A DNA stretch of 64,000 bases from Adenophora triphylla var. japonica (taxonomy: Eukaryota; Streptophyta; Magnoliopsida; Asterales; Campanulaceae): positions 250,001 through 314,000 of the forward strand of contig JAFEMH010001240.1 in NCBI GenBank assembly GCA_022495995.1, given 5' to 3'. The position numbers and the translations under genes were made by a program. How positions within the stretch are numbered: the first letter of the stretch is position 1; the number at the start of each line of letters is the position of its first letter. The notes under the pieces were generated by a model that saw only the letters and a list, made by a program, of their open reading frames with translations, did not search any database and was not told the DNA's origin. This document shows positions 33,411 through 45,894 of the stretch, piece after piece.

Positions 33411-34812
33411 CTAGCAAATAAATAACAAGTTAAAAAACAAGAAAACATGTACAAAGAGTTGAAAAGAGAGATCAGCATGTGAGATAAATGTGTGTTTGTG
33501 TGTGGTGTTGGGGGGGGGGGGGGAGGACGGGGCCGGAAGAGTGCCAAAGTCCAAACTTCAAAATTCCATCACATATAGAAAAAGGAAAAATCACTTGAAG
33601 ATCGTTTACAAGCAGATTGACTAGATTCAACTACCTAAAATACAGGGATCCTAAATTAAACAACAGCATCAGACCAGTCACTCTTGCTTTTCAGGTCAGA
33701 AACAGAAAGTGAAATTCCTTGTACACCATTAACAAAATCCCATGGAATCCCACAAAAGATGCCTCAGTAAATTTTAATTATTTAAAATCCACGCATTCCT
33801 CTCCATCCAAATACACCAACAAACTGCTAAGCTCCCCCCCCCCCACAATTCAACAAACATATCACATATAATCATGAAGAGTAGTAGGGACTTGAATTGG
33901 TCACATTCTTAATGTGTGCGACAAAACTACAAAGCAAATATTCCAAAAGCACAATGATAAGTCTTCACGAATTTTAAAAGAAACGCCTAGGCTTTGTATA
34001 AACCCAACTAGCTGAATTACTCGTTAAATCCTAGGATAAAGAAGATATATTCAGCAACTTGAAAGCAGCTAATATTCATTATTACATGGCTCCTATTAAA
34101 TGAAGCAGAATCAGCAGTAATGTAGCGCCAAATTCCCATTTTCCTCCAAGTTTTCATTTGCTTATCTCCTTTGCAACGAATCAATTTGATAGAGATTATC
34201 TTTCCTACATACTGAACATTTTACGGCCAACACTCCACTTTAAGATTGGCATTAATGCCATAATCATAATTATGCTTTTGTCCAATATAATTGTATAACT
34301 TCTATTCACATGTTGACACGCTTGGCACGAGAGAGAAACACGAGTTGGAGAATTGTGCTGCATATTTTAGGCTCCATTAAGTTCCTCAAGATTGTATTAC
34401 CCATTAAATCATAGCTGTTGATTTTTTTTATTTTTTTTTGTAAAATTACATGTTCCTACTATTGTTTCTACATGTTCACAATTTTGATGAGCGATCAAAC
34501 CATTCGTTAAAATCATTCTCACAATACAACCAATAAGGAAAGCACAGCATCACTGAATATCTACAGCAAGTAAAATTAAAGCACTAATCCAAAAGAAATA
34601 TGATGCTAATATAAATCAAGCATATACGATTTCACTTTGAACAAACAAAACAAGTTTCTAAAGGAAAAAACAGGAGGAAATCAAGATCCAATCAATTAAA
34701 GCAATACGACCGTAAGTTACATTCCAACGATAAAAAAAAAAAAAAAAAAAAAAGAGTCTAAAACACAAAAATTGACAAAATTAGTAAATCAGGAAAGATG
34801 GAAAACCCTAAC
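33411..34812 (-). other. Predicted second leader intron of the PRELI gene
   Basis: Donor GTTAGGG at 34812, acceptor TTGCTAG near 33411. The first 250 nt align with SAP intron 2. It contains a G run of about 14 at 33510-33525, a C run of about 12 at 33833-33845 and a 21-nt A run at about 34732-34753. It may also contain an alternative promoter. Confidence 0.5.
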
Positions 34813-34866
34813 CTGCTGAACAGGACAATAAATCCCTTGTATCTTGATTTCGTTCCAAATGAGTTC
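34813..34866 (-). promoter_or_regulatory. PRELI gene untranslated mini-exon 2 (54 nt)
   Basis: On the minus strand, preceded by GATTGGTAACAG and followed by GTTAGGGTTTTCC. Contains GAACTCATTTGG and TTATTGTCCTG. Homologous to the SAP mini-exon at 27333-27385, including its splice sites. Confidence 0.65.
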
Positions 34867-35013
34867 CTGTTACCAATCAATCACATCAAAATTCAATTGA
34901 GAAATCAAAATTAAGAACCCAATAAAGCAAATCGATTGAAATAACAAGGAAATTTCGATCATCATATAGAAGAAATACATATAGAAAGTAAAAAAGCATT
35001 CACAACAGTTTAC

Positions 35014-35110
35014 CTAGGGATGGAAATCGTCGGAGAGAGAGATTCGGAGAGGAGATCGTGAACGGAGCTCCGTCTATTTTCCGATTCTTGAAATAAACTT
35101 GAAGAGAAAG
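35014..35110 (-). promoter_or_regulatory. PRELI gene predicted 5' UTR exon 1
   Basis: CT-rich leader ending CCATCCCTAG at donor GTAAACTGTT (35013). Intron 1 is 147 nt (34867-35013), against 150 nt in the SAP gene, and aligns with it. The 5' limit is uncertain. Confidence 0.55.
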
Positions 35111-35246
35111 GCGGTGTTATTTCCGAACGAACAAGTCAACTCCCAACTCCGCGATAGGTTCGCGAAGAAAGTCCTACTTTCTTTTTTGTCAAGTTCTAAC
35201 GTCTTATTTTTATTATTTTTAAAATAACAAATAATAAATGAGTAAG

Positions 35247-35382
35247 TTTTTGGAGAAATCAGTTTCTCCATAAATTATAAAAAGTCCAATTTTTTTCAAC
35301 TTGTAAATATTTGACGAATATAAGTGCAGTTTAAAAAAACAGGACTTTTTATAACTTAGGGAGAAACTAGTTTCCCCCAAAA
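35247..35382. mobile_element. Fold-back MITE (~136 bp), unassigned family
   Basis: About 40-bp inverted ends: left ..TTTCTCCATAAATTATAAAA, right reads in reverse ..TTTCTCCCTAAGTTATAAAA. No clear target duplication, so the superfamily is open. Confidence 0.65.
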
Positions 35383-35389
35383 TATTGTG

Positions 35390-35551
35390 ATAATAAATAC
35401 TACCCCGTCCCACCTCAATTGATCCACTTTTCTTTTTAGGACGTCCCACCTCAATTGATTCATTCCTTAAATAATAAATACTACCCCGTTCCACCTCAAT
35501 TGATCCACTTTTCTTTTTAGGACGTCCCACCTCAATTGATTCATTCCTTAA
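35390..35551. repeat. 81-bp tandem duplication (2 copies)
   Basis: 35390-35470 and 35471-35551 are nearly identical and begin ATAATAAATACTACCCCGT. The unit is the left end of the following MITE. Confidence 0.85.
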
Positions 35552-35803
35552 ATGAAAATTTTTTCATATATTTATACCCTTATAAAATTAACATATTTAC
35601 AAAAAAAACCAATCATTAACTTACTATTCCTCCCACCCATTCTCTTTCCTATTAAATATTTTTAACTTTTACATTCTCTCTCCTATTCTCTACCACATAA
35701 TTAACTTTTACATTCTCTCTCCTCTAATTTTACCCATTTTATTCATTTTTTCTTAAAAATTGTGTCCCACCTCAATGGACCAATTGAGGTGGGACGGAGG
35801 GAG
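35402..35803. mobile_element. Stowaway-type MITE with duplicated left end
   Basis: The left end TACCCCGTCCCACCTCAATT and the right end, reversed, CTCCCTCCGTCCCACCTCAA are inverted repeats. It lies about 300 bp upstream of the predicted PRELI first exon. Confidence 0.75.
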
Positions 35804-35835
35804 TAATATTTTAAATATTTTTGTTTTATTTATAA

Positions 35836-35998
35836 TCTATAGTATAAATGAGGGATGTCCACCTCAGCATGAACAGTTCTATGAATAGTTCAAGCGGTGA
35901 ATTTCCCATTTTGTCATTATACATTTGTCCCTTTCTTATTTTGTCCTTAAAAAAAATTAAAAAAAAAAAACGTGTCCTTGGACACGGGCATGTACTAG
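35836..35998 (+). mobile_element. Miniature non-autonomous Helitron (163 bp)
   Basis: Begins TCTATAGTATAAATGAGGGA after an A. Ends with hairpin CGTGTCCTTGGACACG, then 8 nt and CTAG, with T as the next base. 5'-TC, a hairpin and 3'-CTRR inserted between A and T are the Helitron signature. No RepHel gene. Confidence 0.75.
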
Positions 35999-36012
35999 TG
36001 TTTGTATAAATA

Positions 36013-36045
36013 CTAGTACTAACTCCCGTGTCAAGGGCACGGAGT
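36013..36045 (-). mobile_element. Second Helitron 3' end, opposite orientation
   Basis: On the minus strand CCGTGCCCTTGACACGG forms a hairpin with CTAG about 10 nt downstream, next base T. The 5' end to the right was not found, so only the terminus is annotated. Confidence 0.5.
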
Positions 36046-37746
36046 GACGCCTACCCAATTACGTTTCTACTAAATTCAATTTTCCCTTATTTTATTAAAA
36101 TCGTCGTGCTAGTAAAAAAAATATTATGTCCCAATAAACAATTAAGTAGGCACATTACCGACTGAAACGTATTTGTGCATTATATAGATATGAAAAACAA
36201 TAGACAGAAATATTATGCAAACATGTACAAAGAAACTTCAAACTTCAAAATGATAAACAAAGGATTCTTAATCTCTTATTTACTTGGACATCGGTTATGG
36301 GGGAGTGGAAAGTTAGAAACGGTTAAGGGAAGAGGAAATTCATGCCGTCGGATCATTTGTTAAGATTAAGAAAATCAATGCTTAATAACCTATTTTTACC
36401 TACCTGAATAATTATGAATATTTCTTCTATCTCAAAAAATTAGTTCATTTTTTTTTATTGTTCTTTGAGTCAATTTTGAGCTATAATTTAAATTAAATTT
36501 AATAATTTTTAAAAAATAAAAAATTAAAATTTATTATTGATACAGAGATAATAATTATAAAATATTATTTATAAATTAATACATCATTAAATTGAAATTA
36601 AAGTGAATGCACTATTGGTAGTAGGGGCAATCATCAAATTATTGAACCCTCAATTGCCATTTTAATGTTGCTGAATAAACCTAATCCAACAAGCATACGA
36701 GTCCGTTTAGGAATATTACCAACTCTAACTAAGAACCTCAAAGACGAATGGTTCAGTTTTATCTCAAATATTGGCAAATTATTTGGTTTGGTATGGTTTT
36801 TGGTCTAGCCTTCCCTAAACAAATCAAATCGCGTTTTGATCTAGCCTTCCCGAACCAAATCAAATCGCATTTTGAGACCGCGAAACCGAACTACTAACTG
36901 AACCGTAAGATCAAACCTCCAAACCAAACCATTAGATCAAACCACATTACATAAACTAATCCTAACCCCCGTTTTGTATCTTATTTAATATTTTCGTATA
37001 TTTATAGTTAAACCAATAAAAAAATCTACATTACATAGACTAATCCTAACCCTTATTTAGTATCATATTTAATATTAATTTCATCATTTGTTATTTTCAT
37101 TACGACACATAAATAACCAAGTTCTCTTCACGATTAGCATTGTAAAGTTTATTTCTTCCTTCGGCCTCTCTCTTCCTCGGGCTTTACTCTTAAACACTCG
37201 AATCTTTCGCTCTTCCTCCGTGATTACGAATAAACAAAATTGATAATGAGTTGCAATCTGAATCGTGATTTAAACCGTGGTTTGAATCATATAATTGAAC
37301 TGCGGTTTGACCAAATTGAACTAAACCATAGCGGTTTGGTTTGATTTGAATTTTTTTTCATGACTCGGTTCGATTTGTAATTTTACCAAACCGATGACTA
37401 GTGATTCAATCCGTAAATTTCCCAAAATCAAATCAAATCAAACTATCTACCTACGCCCCTAATGAAAAGGTCAAAGAAGAAACAAACGCAAGATATTTTC
37501 TTTCTGATTCACGCCCGCACCCAACCACCAACCTATTTCACACATAGGAAATCCTTGCAATTTAGCAAACTATCATCCAAGTTTGGAATCATATAGCAAT
37601 AAGACAGTTACGTGATGATAATTAAAATTTGTATGTGATGCTAAATTATATCATGCTAAAATACTCCTTTGTGTCTAAATAAATGTCCAAATTTCGAGAC
37701 ATTTGCTTAAGAATATTTAGAAACATGAGCCATTTTTTTTATATAG
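36046..37746. other. AT-rich intergenic DNA
   Basis: No gene. 36740-37445 is rich in GGTTTGGTTTGATTTG-like units in both orientations and ends CCTACGCCCCTAATG, suggesting an old hAT-like repeat. Single MITE-like ends lie at about 36418 and 37663. Confidence 0.5.
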
Positions 37747-37844
37747 TATAGAAGAGAGAGAAGAGAACAAGTCTAACCCTAGCTATGATAAGGAAATGAT
37801 AATACAGAATAATAACAAGATTACACACTACAAGAAACAGGCTT

Positions 37845-38345
37845 ATTTACGGCGGTTAAAATCCGCCGTAAATAATACGCGCCCCGCCGTATATAGTATT
37901 TACGGCGGACTAGCCGCCGTAAATAGATCCCCGTATAAATCATCGCCGTATATACTATATACGGCGGGACAACCTCCGTATATACTATATACGGCGGATA
38001 TACCACCGCCGTATATAAATGGAATACATACGTATAAAATGGCGTATTTGAGTGATCTTTATACGGCGGAATGTGTAACCGCCGTAAATAAGAGACGAGT
38101 CGTCCGCTCCGTGACGAGTCGTCCCAGTTGCACCCCCACCAGGTTCCCTCGTGACAACGAGTCGTCCATGGCCATTTTATACGGCGGTTACTATATCCGC
38201 CGTAAATAACTAAATAGGGACGACTCGTCCACCATGGCACGAGTCGTCCCATTTACACCCCCTACTGGTTCCCTCGTCCCCCCTTTGGGCACGAGTCGTC
38301 CCTAGGTTTATACGGCGGATTTAGTCACCGCCGTAAATAATCCTA
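37845..38345. repeat. CACTA left subterminal repeats
   Basis: At least six hairpin units of the form TTTACGGCGG - 8 to 12 nt - CCGCCGTAAATA, interleaved with ACGAGTCGTCC/GGACGACTCGT motifs (38090-38310). These are the presumed transposase-accessory binding sites. Confidence 0.85.
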
Positions 38346-38579
38346 TTTTTTTTTCCCCAGCTTTGTATAACTCATTTTCCCCAAAAATACGTTCACAAAA
38401 ACCAAATTCAACCTGTACACACACAATATAACCAAAAATACACAAATGCAATCAATATTTACAATCTACATATTAACACAATTAATGTTGAATGTATCCA
38501 GACATAATAACCATTATACAAAAAAGTTATTAGTTGTTGAATGTATCCAAAATACACAATGTCTAAAATCCACAACACC

Positions 38580-40470
38580 TATTCATTACCGTCATTTCCA
38601 CGTCGTTCCATCCAACAACGTTTCAATTCATCAATTTGTTGTTGTAACTTAAGGCGTTCCTCATCAAGTTGTTGTTGTAATCGCTCCACGAAGTCGTTGG
38701 CGTTCCTCCTCATTTTTCGGCGTTCCTCCTCAAGTTGTCTTTCCATATCTCGCTCGACCCCGCCACCGCCTCCATTACTGCCCGAGAAGGTTGGAATTTA
38801 CCAAACACCTTAGTTTTGTTCGCACCGCCTCCCATACATCGAACTCTCCCATGGTCATCAGAGCCAAACATACCAACAAAAATATTTTCACGCGCCGCGG
38901 GAGAGTTTTGTTGCTCCTCTGGCAGCTCCTCAACTGCATCATTAAGCGTTCGCTGTAACAAAAACAACATGTTCAATATAAATGTTTTAACTTTAATTAA
39001 TATTATGAAAATGAAGTTAGAAATGAAAAAGTATTCTATAGAATAACAAAACTGAAACGTAAAAGGTTGAAACTTTAACTTACAATCATTTGAGTGGTTT
39101 CTTGATCTCGCGGTGTTTTGCCCGTGCGCGTATGTATGAAACGCTTGCGATCGGTTGGTAATCCCTTGTCGCCTCTCTACAATTTATAATAGAATCATTT
39201 GACCAAAAAAAAATATATTTATATACGATACAAAAAGAAACATTAATTGAATTGACAACTGAGAACTAAATTGAACGATGACAAACCTCTTTGATGACTT
39301 TGGAATGGGACGTTTTTCCGGTCCTATTCAGCACGATTGCTTTTCTCGATTCAATTTATTTGTTTCGATATTTCCTGGAAAAAAAAGATAATATTAGTAT
39401 TAATTTGACTACTTATATAAGACATTCACGATAATAGATTGAGATTAATTTGAAATATACCCGAGCCTTGGGCGTACCCACATCGCAACAAGTGCAGCCC
39501 GTTGATCCGCAACGCACCCACGGGGGTGGGTGAGCCAATGCGTCTTGGGCGGATTCATACATCTTATAATACTGTTTCAACTGAGTAATAATATTCATAA
39601 CTGAGTCAATATTCATAACAAAGTCATAACTGAGTAATACTTATTATATGCTTGTCTCACATTGTATTTCCAGTCACGCCACGCTTTAGCGAGAGAAAGA
39701 ACCATAACCGAGTAATACTCCGGAGGAGCATTTGTATTTTCCTATATACACAATTCAACAAAGAAAAAAAAACAATTGTTAGAGAATCATAAGACTTTTG
39801 ACTACGTACTAGAGATTTATGTAAGAAATATTGATTACAACTTACCAGAACGTCATTCCATACGTTAGTTATGCACTCGTGGTCCATCTGAGACCACTCT
39901 CTAGTTAATGGGAAATGTTCCCCATTTTTAGCAAAAATTCCTATCTGAGTAGCTAATTGTGCCATTTCCCCACCAACTGGTTGACCATAATTATTTCATA
40001 TTATTCCATACATTTGATCAAAAGAAGCAGAACAAATACATATTACAATTAACAATATTAATATTCAATCCAACCATACAAAATAACAAGTTTGATTGAA
40101 ATATGAAACATAAGTAATAACATTGTCTTAGTAATAGTAAGCAAATAAGATCTAAACAAATACATATTACAATTAACAATATTAATATTCAACCATACAA
40201 AATAACAAGTTTGATTGAAACATGAAACATTAATAATAACATCACAATAATAACATCACCGATGAGCCTGAGGTTTGTCCACGATAGTAGGTCCGACGGA
40301 AGAACGCCTCTGCACGAGCAGTGGCTCTCGAATGCATCGTAGTCAAATAATCCTCTGAAACTGGCTCGTAACTCCGGGGCTCTGTCTGCATCGCCCAAGC
40401 CTCCAGCTGCGTATACCGGGCTCCCAAAATGGCAGTTTCATCTTCCAACCCCTCAAAACGATCTTGCACC
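38580..40470 (-). pseudogene. Ptta/En/Spm-type (Transposase_24, TNPA-like) gene
   Basis: Fragments on the minus strand in order: a possible 5' part (40242-40469), FIHTRTGKTPRDQETTQ (about 39100-39170) before a GTAAGT donor, then after an acceptor NDAVEELPEEQQNSPAARENI and GRVRCMGGGA (38710-38976). A Gln/Glu/Arg coiled coil (EEERRKMRRNANDFVERLQQ) reaches a stop near 38580. In En/Spm the equivalent protein binds the subterminal motifs and helps transposition. The exons are interrupted by stops and AT-rich repeats (40031-40660). Confidence 0.65.
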
Positions 40471-40660
40471 TCCCCCCATTTAGTAATAACATTGTCTTAG
40501 TAAATAGTAAGCAAATAAGACCTAAACAAATACATATTATATAGAAGTAACAATATTAATATTCAACCATACAAAAATAACAAGTTTGATTGAAACATGA
40601 AACTTAAGTAATAACATTGTCTTAGTAAATAGTAAGCAAATAAGATCTAAACAAATACTA
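40031..40660. repeat. Three copies of a ~115-bp AT-rich repeat
   Basis: AACAATATTAATATTCAACC ... AACAAGTTTGATTGAAACAT ... AGTAATAACATTGTCTTAGT recurs at about 40031, 40150 and 40530. The copies lie between the two transposase genes of the CACTA element. Confidence 0.75.
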
Positions 40661-40666
40661 CTCAAA

Positions 40667-43600
40667 CTAATCATCATCATTATCGGCCATATCAACATCA
40701 TCATTATCGGCCATATCAACATCTAGGTCATTGATATTAGTAGTTTCAATCTCGACCCCATCAACTCCCTCTCGCACCCACGATGTTTCTTCGTTAGCAA
40801 CATTTTCATCCGCGTAGTTTTGTGAGCAAAATGGTACCAATTGTGGAATCGAATTTGCAACTTGTTTATCATCATTTGAATATATGTCAAAACTATCTCT
40901 TGGCGTAATCCTCATCACAACTTTCCAATCACTTTCTATAGGATCTTTAACACACCAAACTTGCTCGGCTTGAGATGCTAATATGAATGGTTCATCACCA
41001 ACTCGATTATCCTTATACAACTTGTGATTGAAGTTTACAAGAGTAAATTTTTGCTCATCTTCCATCTTGCTGTCCGGTTATCAACCCAATCACATTTAAA
41101 CAATACAAATCTTATTGAGTTGCTATAACGAATTTCAAGGATCTCAATCAACTCCCGTAGAAGTTAACATCCCCTACAATGGGATTATTATCCTTTCGGC
41201 TTGCAAAACTTGTCACACTTGCATTCAAAGATGACTCCACTATTTTGAAGTTTTCCTCCGTCTATCGACATCCTTCACTCGAAATCGAAAACCATTTATT
41301 ATGTAAGACTTATACCGCCTCGCATCCATATGAGGACCCAATGCAAGACTCGTAATTCTTTCGGGCACTACATCTTTCGTCGTGCATACCTTTTATAAAA
41401 AACAAAATTTAATAAGAAAATATTTAAAACGATAAATTGAAACTATTATATGAAGGTGGTTTCATACTTACATAATCCTTAAACCGGCTAACAAACTTAT
41501 CATTATGTTCTTTCTCTATAAGATGTCGTTGATTACGAGGTAATGTCTCCCTCAAATGTACACGATGCATTACGAGCGGATCGAAAATATGAATTAAGTA
41601 TTAATTTGAAATATAAAAGATATAAGGAATGTAAGCCTCATGTAAGGAATCACTTACTCTAGGTATTGTTCAACATCTTCGCATTGAAAAGCACATATCT
41701 ATGCGCTTGTACTCGTGTGATGTAATCAAGGGTACTTACCTCTTCTTTTCCTACAAAGCGGCCTAACTCATCACCTTCATCATCATTTCTTCTAGGACGA
41801 TTGGACTTTGTCTCAATGTCATCCAAATATTGCGTACAAAAAGTCATGCATTCTTCACCCACAATTGCCTTAGCTATGGAGGCCTCGGGATGGGCTCGAT
41901 TTCGAACATATAATTTTAATGTAAGTAGAAACCTACAAAAACATTTACTTATGCTAAAGCAGATGTAAAAAGGAATTTAACTTTTTCAAAGTAAATTTAA
42001 TATGGATGTACCTCTCTACCGGATACATCCAACGAAATTGTATTGGGCCTCGCTAGCAAGGCCTCCTCGGCTAAATGCACCTGCAAGTGCTCCATAACAT
42101 CAAAGAAAGCTGGTGGGAATATTTTCTCGAGAGCACATAGTGTGACACCATCCGATCTTGTATCTTTTCGAGATCGGCAAGTGTATTCACCTTTGAGGAT
42201 AATTGCCTAAAGAAATTTGCCAACTCAATGATGGCTTTTACAATAAGTAGGCAACGCTTTTCGAATGCCTAAAGGGAGTAGTTGTTGGAGCAAAATATGA
42301 CTATCATGGCTCTTAAGACCCCAAATAGCTCTTTCCTCTAGATGTACACAACGAGATATGTTTGACGAGTAGCCATCGTGACTTTGACTCCCTTTAGAAC
42401 TTTCAAGAATGTGTCTTTATGCTTCTTACTCATTGTAAACCGAGCCGAGGCATAATATCTTTGCCAGGATGGAAGCTTTTGTAGATGCAATGGTTTCCGA
42501 ATGTTCATCACTTTTAGGTCTTTTCTTGCTTTATCATTATCTTTTGATTTCCCCGCAGTACCTAACAAGAGTATGTAGTACATTATCACACACATTTTTT
42601 CAATGTGCATAACATCAAGATTATGACGAACATGATTATTTGCCCAATAAGGCAACTCAAAGAAGATACTCCTCTTTTTCCAATTGTGACACAACTTAGG
42701 AACCTTTCTTTTCTCCAACTTGGCTTGTTGCTTCTCACCCTCTTCTCTTTTCCTCTTTTTAATAACATCTTCTATTTTATACTGCTTCCATATTTTCAAC
42801 TTGTTTAAGCAATTTTGTTCCAAACAATAACTTGGGCTTATCTCTCACTTCATGAGTACCATCAAAAGAGACTTTATCCTTACGAAAAGCATGACTCCTA
42901 GGCAAGAAGCGTCGATGACCAATATAACAATACTTGCCACCATGATCCAACCATCGTGCTTCGAGGTCTCACATTGCAACAAGGGCAAGCATATTCACCT
43001 TTAGTGCTCCATCCAGACAACATTGCATATGCAGAAAGTCATTTATTGTCCATAATAGTGAAGCTCGTAAAGTAAACAACTCGTTCCTTGATGCATCATA
43101 AGTTGATATACCATCTTCCCATAATTCCTTCAACTCATCAATTAACGGTTGGAGATACACATCTATCTTGTTGCTCGGCCCTTTTGGGGCCTTGAGTAAG
43201 CACCGACAAGAAGAAATATGGTACATGTTTCATGCATAACCAAGGTGGAAGATTGTATGGCATAAGCACAACCGGCCAAGTATCTTGTGAGATATAGTCA
43301 TTGTTCGAAAGGATTAAATCCGTCGAGATGCTAATCCCAATCTAACATTTCGAATTTCACTTGAAAATAATGGATAACGTTCATCGAATTCCTTCCACGC
43401 ACGAGAGTCTGCAGGATGCCTCAGCACACCATCGTCTATTCTTTTCTCGGCATGCCATCTCATGAGTGTCGCGGTCTTAGATGACCAATACAACCTTTGC
43501 AACCTTGGCTTTAAGGGAAAATACCATACTTTCTTCATCGCTACCGCTGGGAAGTTTATTCTTGCCACTTGTTTTCGCACCTTCACCGCTACCCCTTCTT

Positions 43601-44260
43601 CTTGTTGCTTATATCTAGAGGCTCCACAAATTTCACATTTAGTAAGTTTTTCGCTCATTTCGAAACAACATACAATGATTAATGCACGCGTCCCACGTTT
43701 TATAACTAAAACCCAAATCCGCAATCATCTTGTACGCCTCACGATAGGAACTTGGCACTTTCGCCGACCGAGGCAATGCCCTAATGAAAATTTTTAATAA
43801 AGAAGTAAATCCCTTATCGGTCACTCGATAATTAGCCTTCCAAAGTGCATAAGTTCTACAATAAATGAGAGTACCGTAAACTTATCACACCCTTCCCACA
43901 AGGCTTGATCGATCTCTCAAAAGTCTAAGAAACTTTGCGGTGGATGCATCTCGATTGTACGATTTCTTCAATTCCCGGGCCGGTTACTATCCGGCATACC
44001 CATCCCTTCATGTACCATTCTCCGCCTCATACAATCTTGCACGCCCAATTCAATTTCAATGCCATCTTCGGTTGTCCTATCATTATTATCATTCTTACGC
44101 GCCGAAATGTACTCTTCCCCGTGCCTAATCCAATTCTTGTAATCTTTTTGAAATCCCACCGCAATACAATGTGATCTCACGGTTGCACGGTCTTCTTGGT
44201 AACGATTTGCGCATTTTTTACAAGGACAATATATTTCTTTAACACCAACGTACTTTTTGA
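40667..44260 (-). pseudogene. TNP2-type CACTA transposase
   Basis: Domains in order on the minus strand. Transposase-associated domain (44255-43968: CPCKKC, KDYKNWIRHGE). TNP2 start (43824-43639: SSYREAYKMIADLGF). TNP2 core (43724-42338: CEICGASRYK, ELWEDGISTYDASRNELFTL, LDVMHIEKMCVIM). DUF4218-like (about 42110-41659: EALLARPNTI, RNRAHPEASIAKAIV). DUF4216-like (41065-40667: HKLYKDNRVGDEPFILASQA). TNP2 cuts at the CACTA ends and reinserts the element. At least five frame changes or stops separate the pieces, so the copy cannot supply transposase. Introns could explain some gaps but not all. Confidence 0.78.
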
Positions 44261-45890
44261 GAATGCAAAATCGAGAAAGTTGTCAACCCTGCATAAATAC
44301 TCATTTGAAATTCGATTATCCAAATCAATCCAACTTTTGTCCATATATGACTTGACTTGATATTTTTAACGTTAAAATACAACCTATATATAAGACCGAG
44401 AGACACAAATTTTAGAATAAAAATAAACTCATAAACAAACATAGTCTAAATATGTACAACTTTTGGCTCGATATAGATAATATACATTGTTGGAGCCTAG
44501 CCTATTAGTCGAACTTGGGCCCATGATATAGTATAACCCTATGACAACATTCATTCGTTCTCTCTCACAAGCCCCCCTAATTGAGAAGCTAATTTAAGGA
44601 ACTAGGTTGATGTGCAAAAGAATATGCACATGCAACAAAAGATTTGAAACTATTTTTAGGAACTAGGTTGAAGTGCGCAACATTATTTTTGAAGTGCGCA
44701 ACACCAACATATGGACTAATAGATTGAGATTACGGAGCACCTAGAGTTAAGGGAATTTACAAGGTTTGCCTTAGTTCAACAACAAAGTTGAACTAAGGCA
44801 GGTATAAAGCAAGACTATCACCCGATGAATGAAAAAGCATTCTGATTCACAATTAACAAGACTATCACCACACAGTGGTAAAGCCACCTCAACCTATTTT
44901 ACCCTAATTTTTGAAAAATGTCATTTCACTACTTTCAAATTTTAATAGGTACACTAAAAATGATATATTTTTCAATCTTGACCCCCTTTAAAAATAAAAA
45001 TTGACTTTGCCACTGTCACCACAAATGAATACCAAAAGCAAACTGAACATATTTTTTCCTATAGGTAGGAGAAAAACCAAAACAGAGACAAACTGCAACA
45101 TCCATCATCCATCATCCATCAAATAATAAACAAGACTGCTATGTTCGAACATAGAAAACAAATTAAGTCAGCATTTACAGGATGATTGGCATGGGTACCA
45201 CCAAAAAATGCAGTCTGATTTAACCAAATTGAATAACAAATCATAAAGATGAAATCAAAAAGAAGATTGGAGAGTAAATAAGCACAAACTCTGTAATAAA
45301 CCGTCTATTATTCTTTAAATAGGCATCCAAAGCATTAATAAATTCCACTAATAAACATATCATATCCATAACAAGGGGTCCGAATATACTACCACAAAGA
45401 CACCTTCAGTACTCCACATTTCGCCAACAACAAAGTTGAACTAAGGCAGGGTATAAAGCAAGGGTCCAGTCACTATTTCTTCGACATAAATAGAAACACA
45501 CATAACTCACAACACCAAGAACAAAAAAAACCCAAAAATTAAAAGTAAATTAGAAAAGGGGAAAGAAATGTATACCTCGATTGTTGTTGATTGAAGAAAT
45601 CAGCTCAATTTCTACTGGAGGAGAGAGAGAGACTGAGTGAGATACGCTAGATCAGGAGAGAAAGAGAGACTGAGTAAGAAATCAAAGGGGAGACCAAGAA
45701 CAATAAAAACCAAAAAATTAAAAGTAAATACCAACCGTTCTTCCAAGACTGATTTGGAGGAGAGAAAGAGATCTTCGTTGGTTGCCCTAGCTATGGAGAT
45801 TTCGTGCCCTAGCTGCTGCTATGGAGGAGAGAAAGAGAGGGAGAGATACCGCGAAACTGAATAGGGAAATTTGGTTTCCCGATATTTAAT
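44261..45890. other. Non-coding 5' region of the CACTA element
   Basis: AT-rich, no coding signal. A direct repeat occurs (AACAACAAAGTTGAACTAAGGCAGG at about 44778 and 45428; the core is under 20 nt if mismatches are excluded). (GA)n-rich leader-like sequence at 45600-45840 probably belongs to the transposase promoter/leader. Confidence 0.5.
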
Positions 45891-45894
45891 AACA

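Noticed and set aside
37796..38252. Open frames of 137 and 143 codons on both strands
   Set aside because: Lie on the CACTA subterminal hairpin repeats and overlap the element border.
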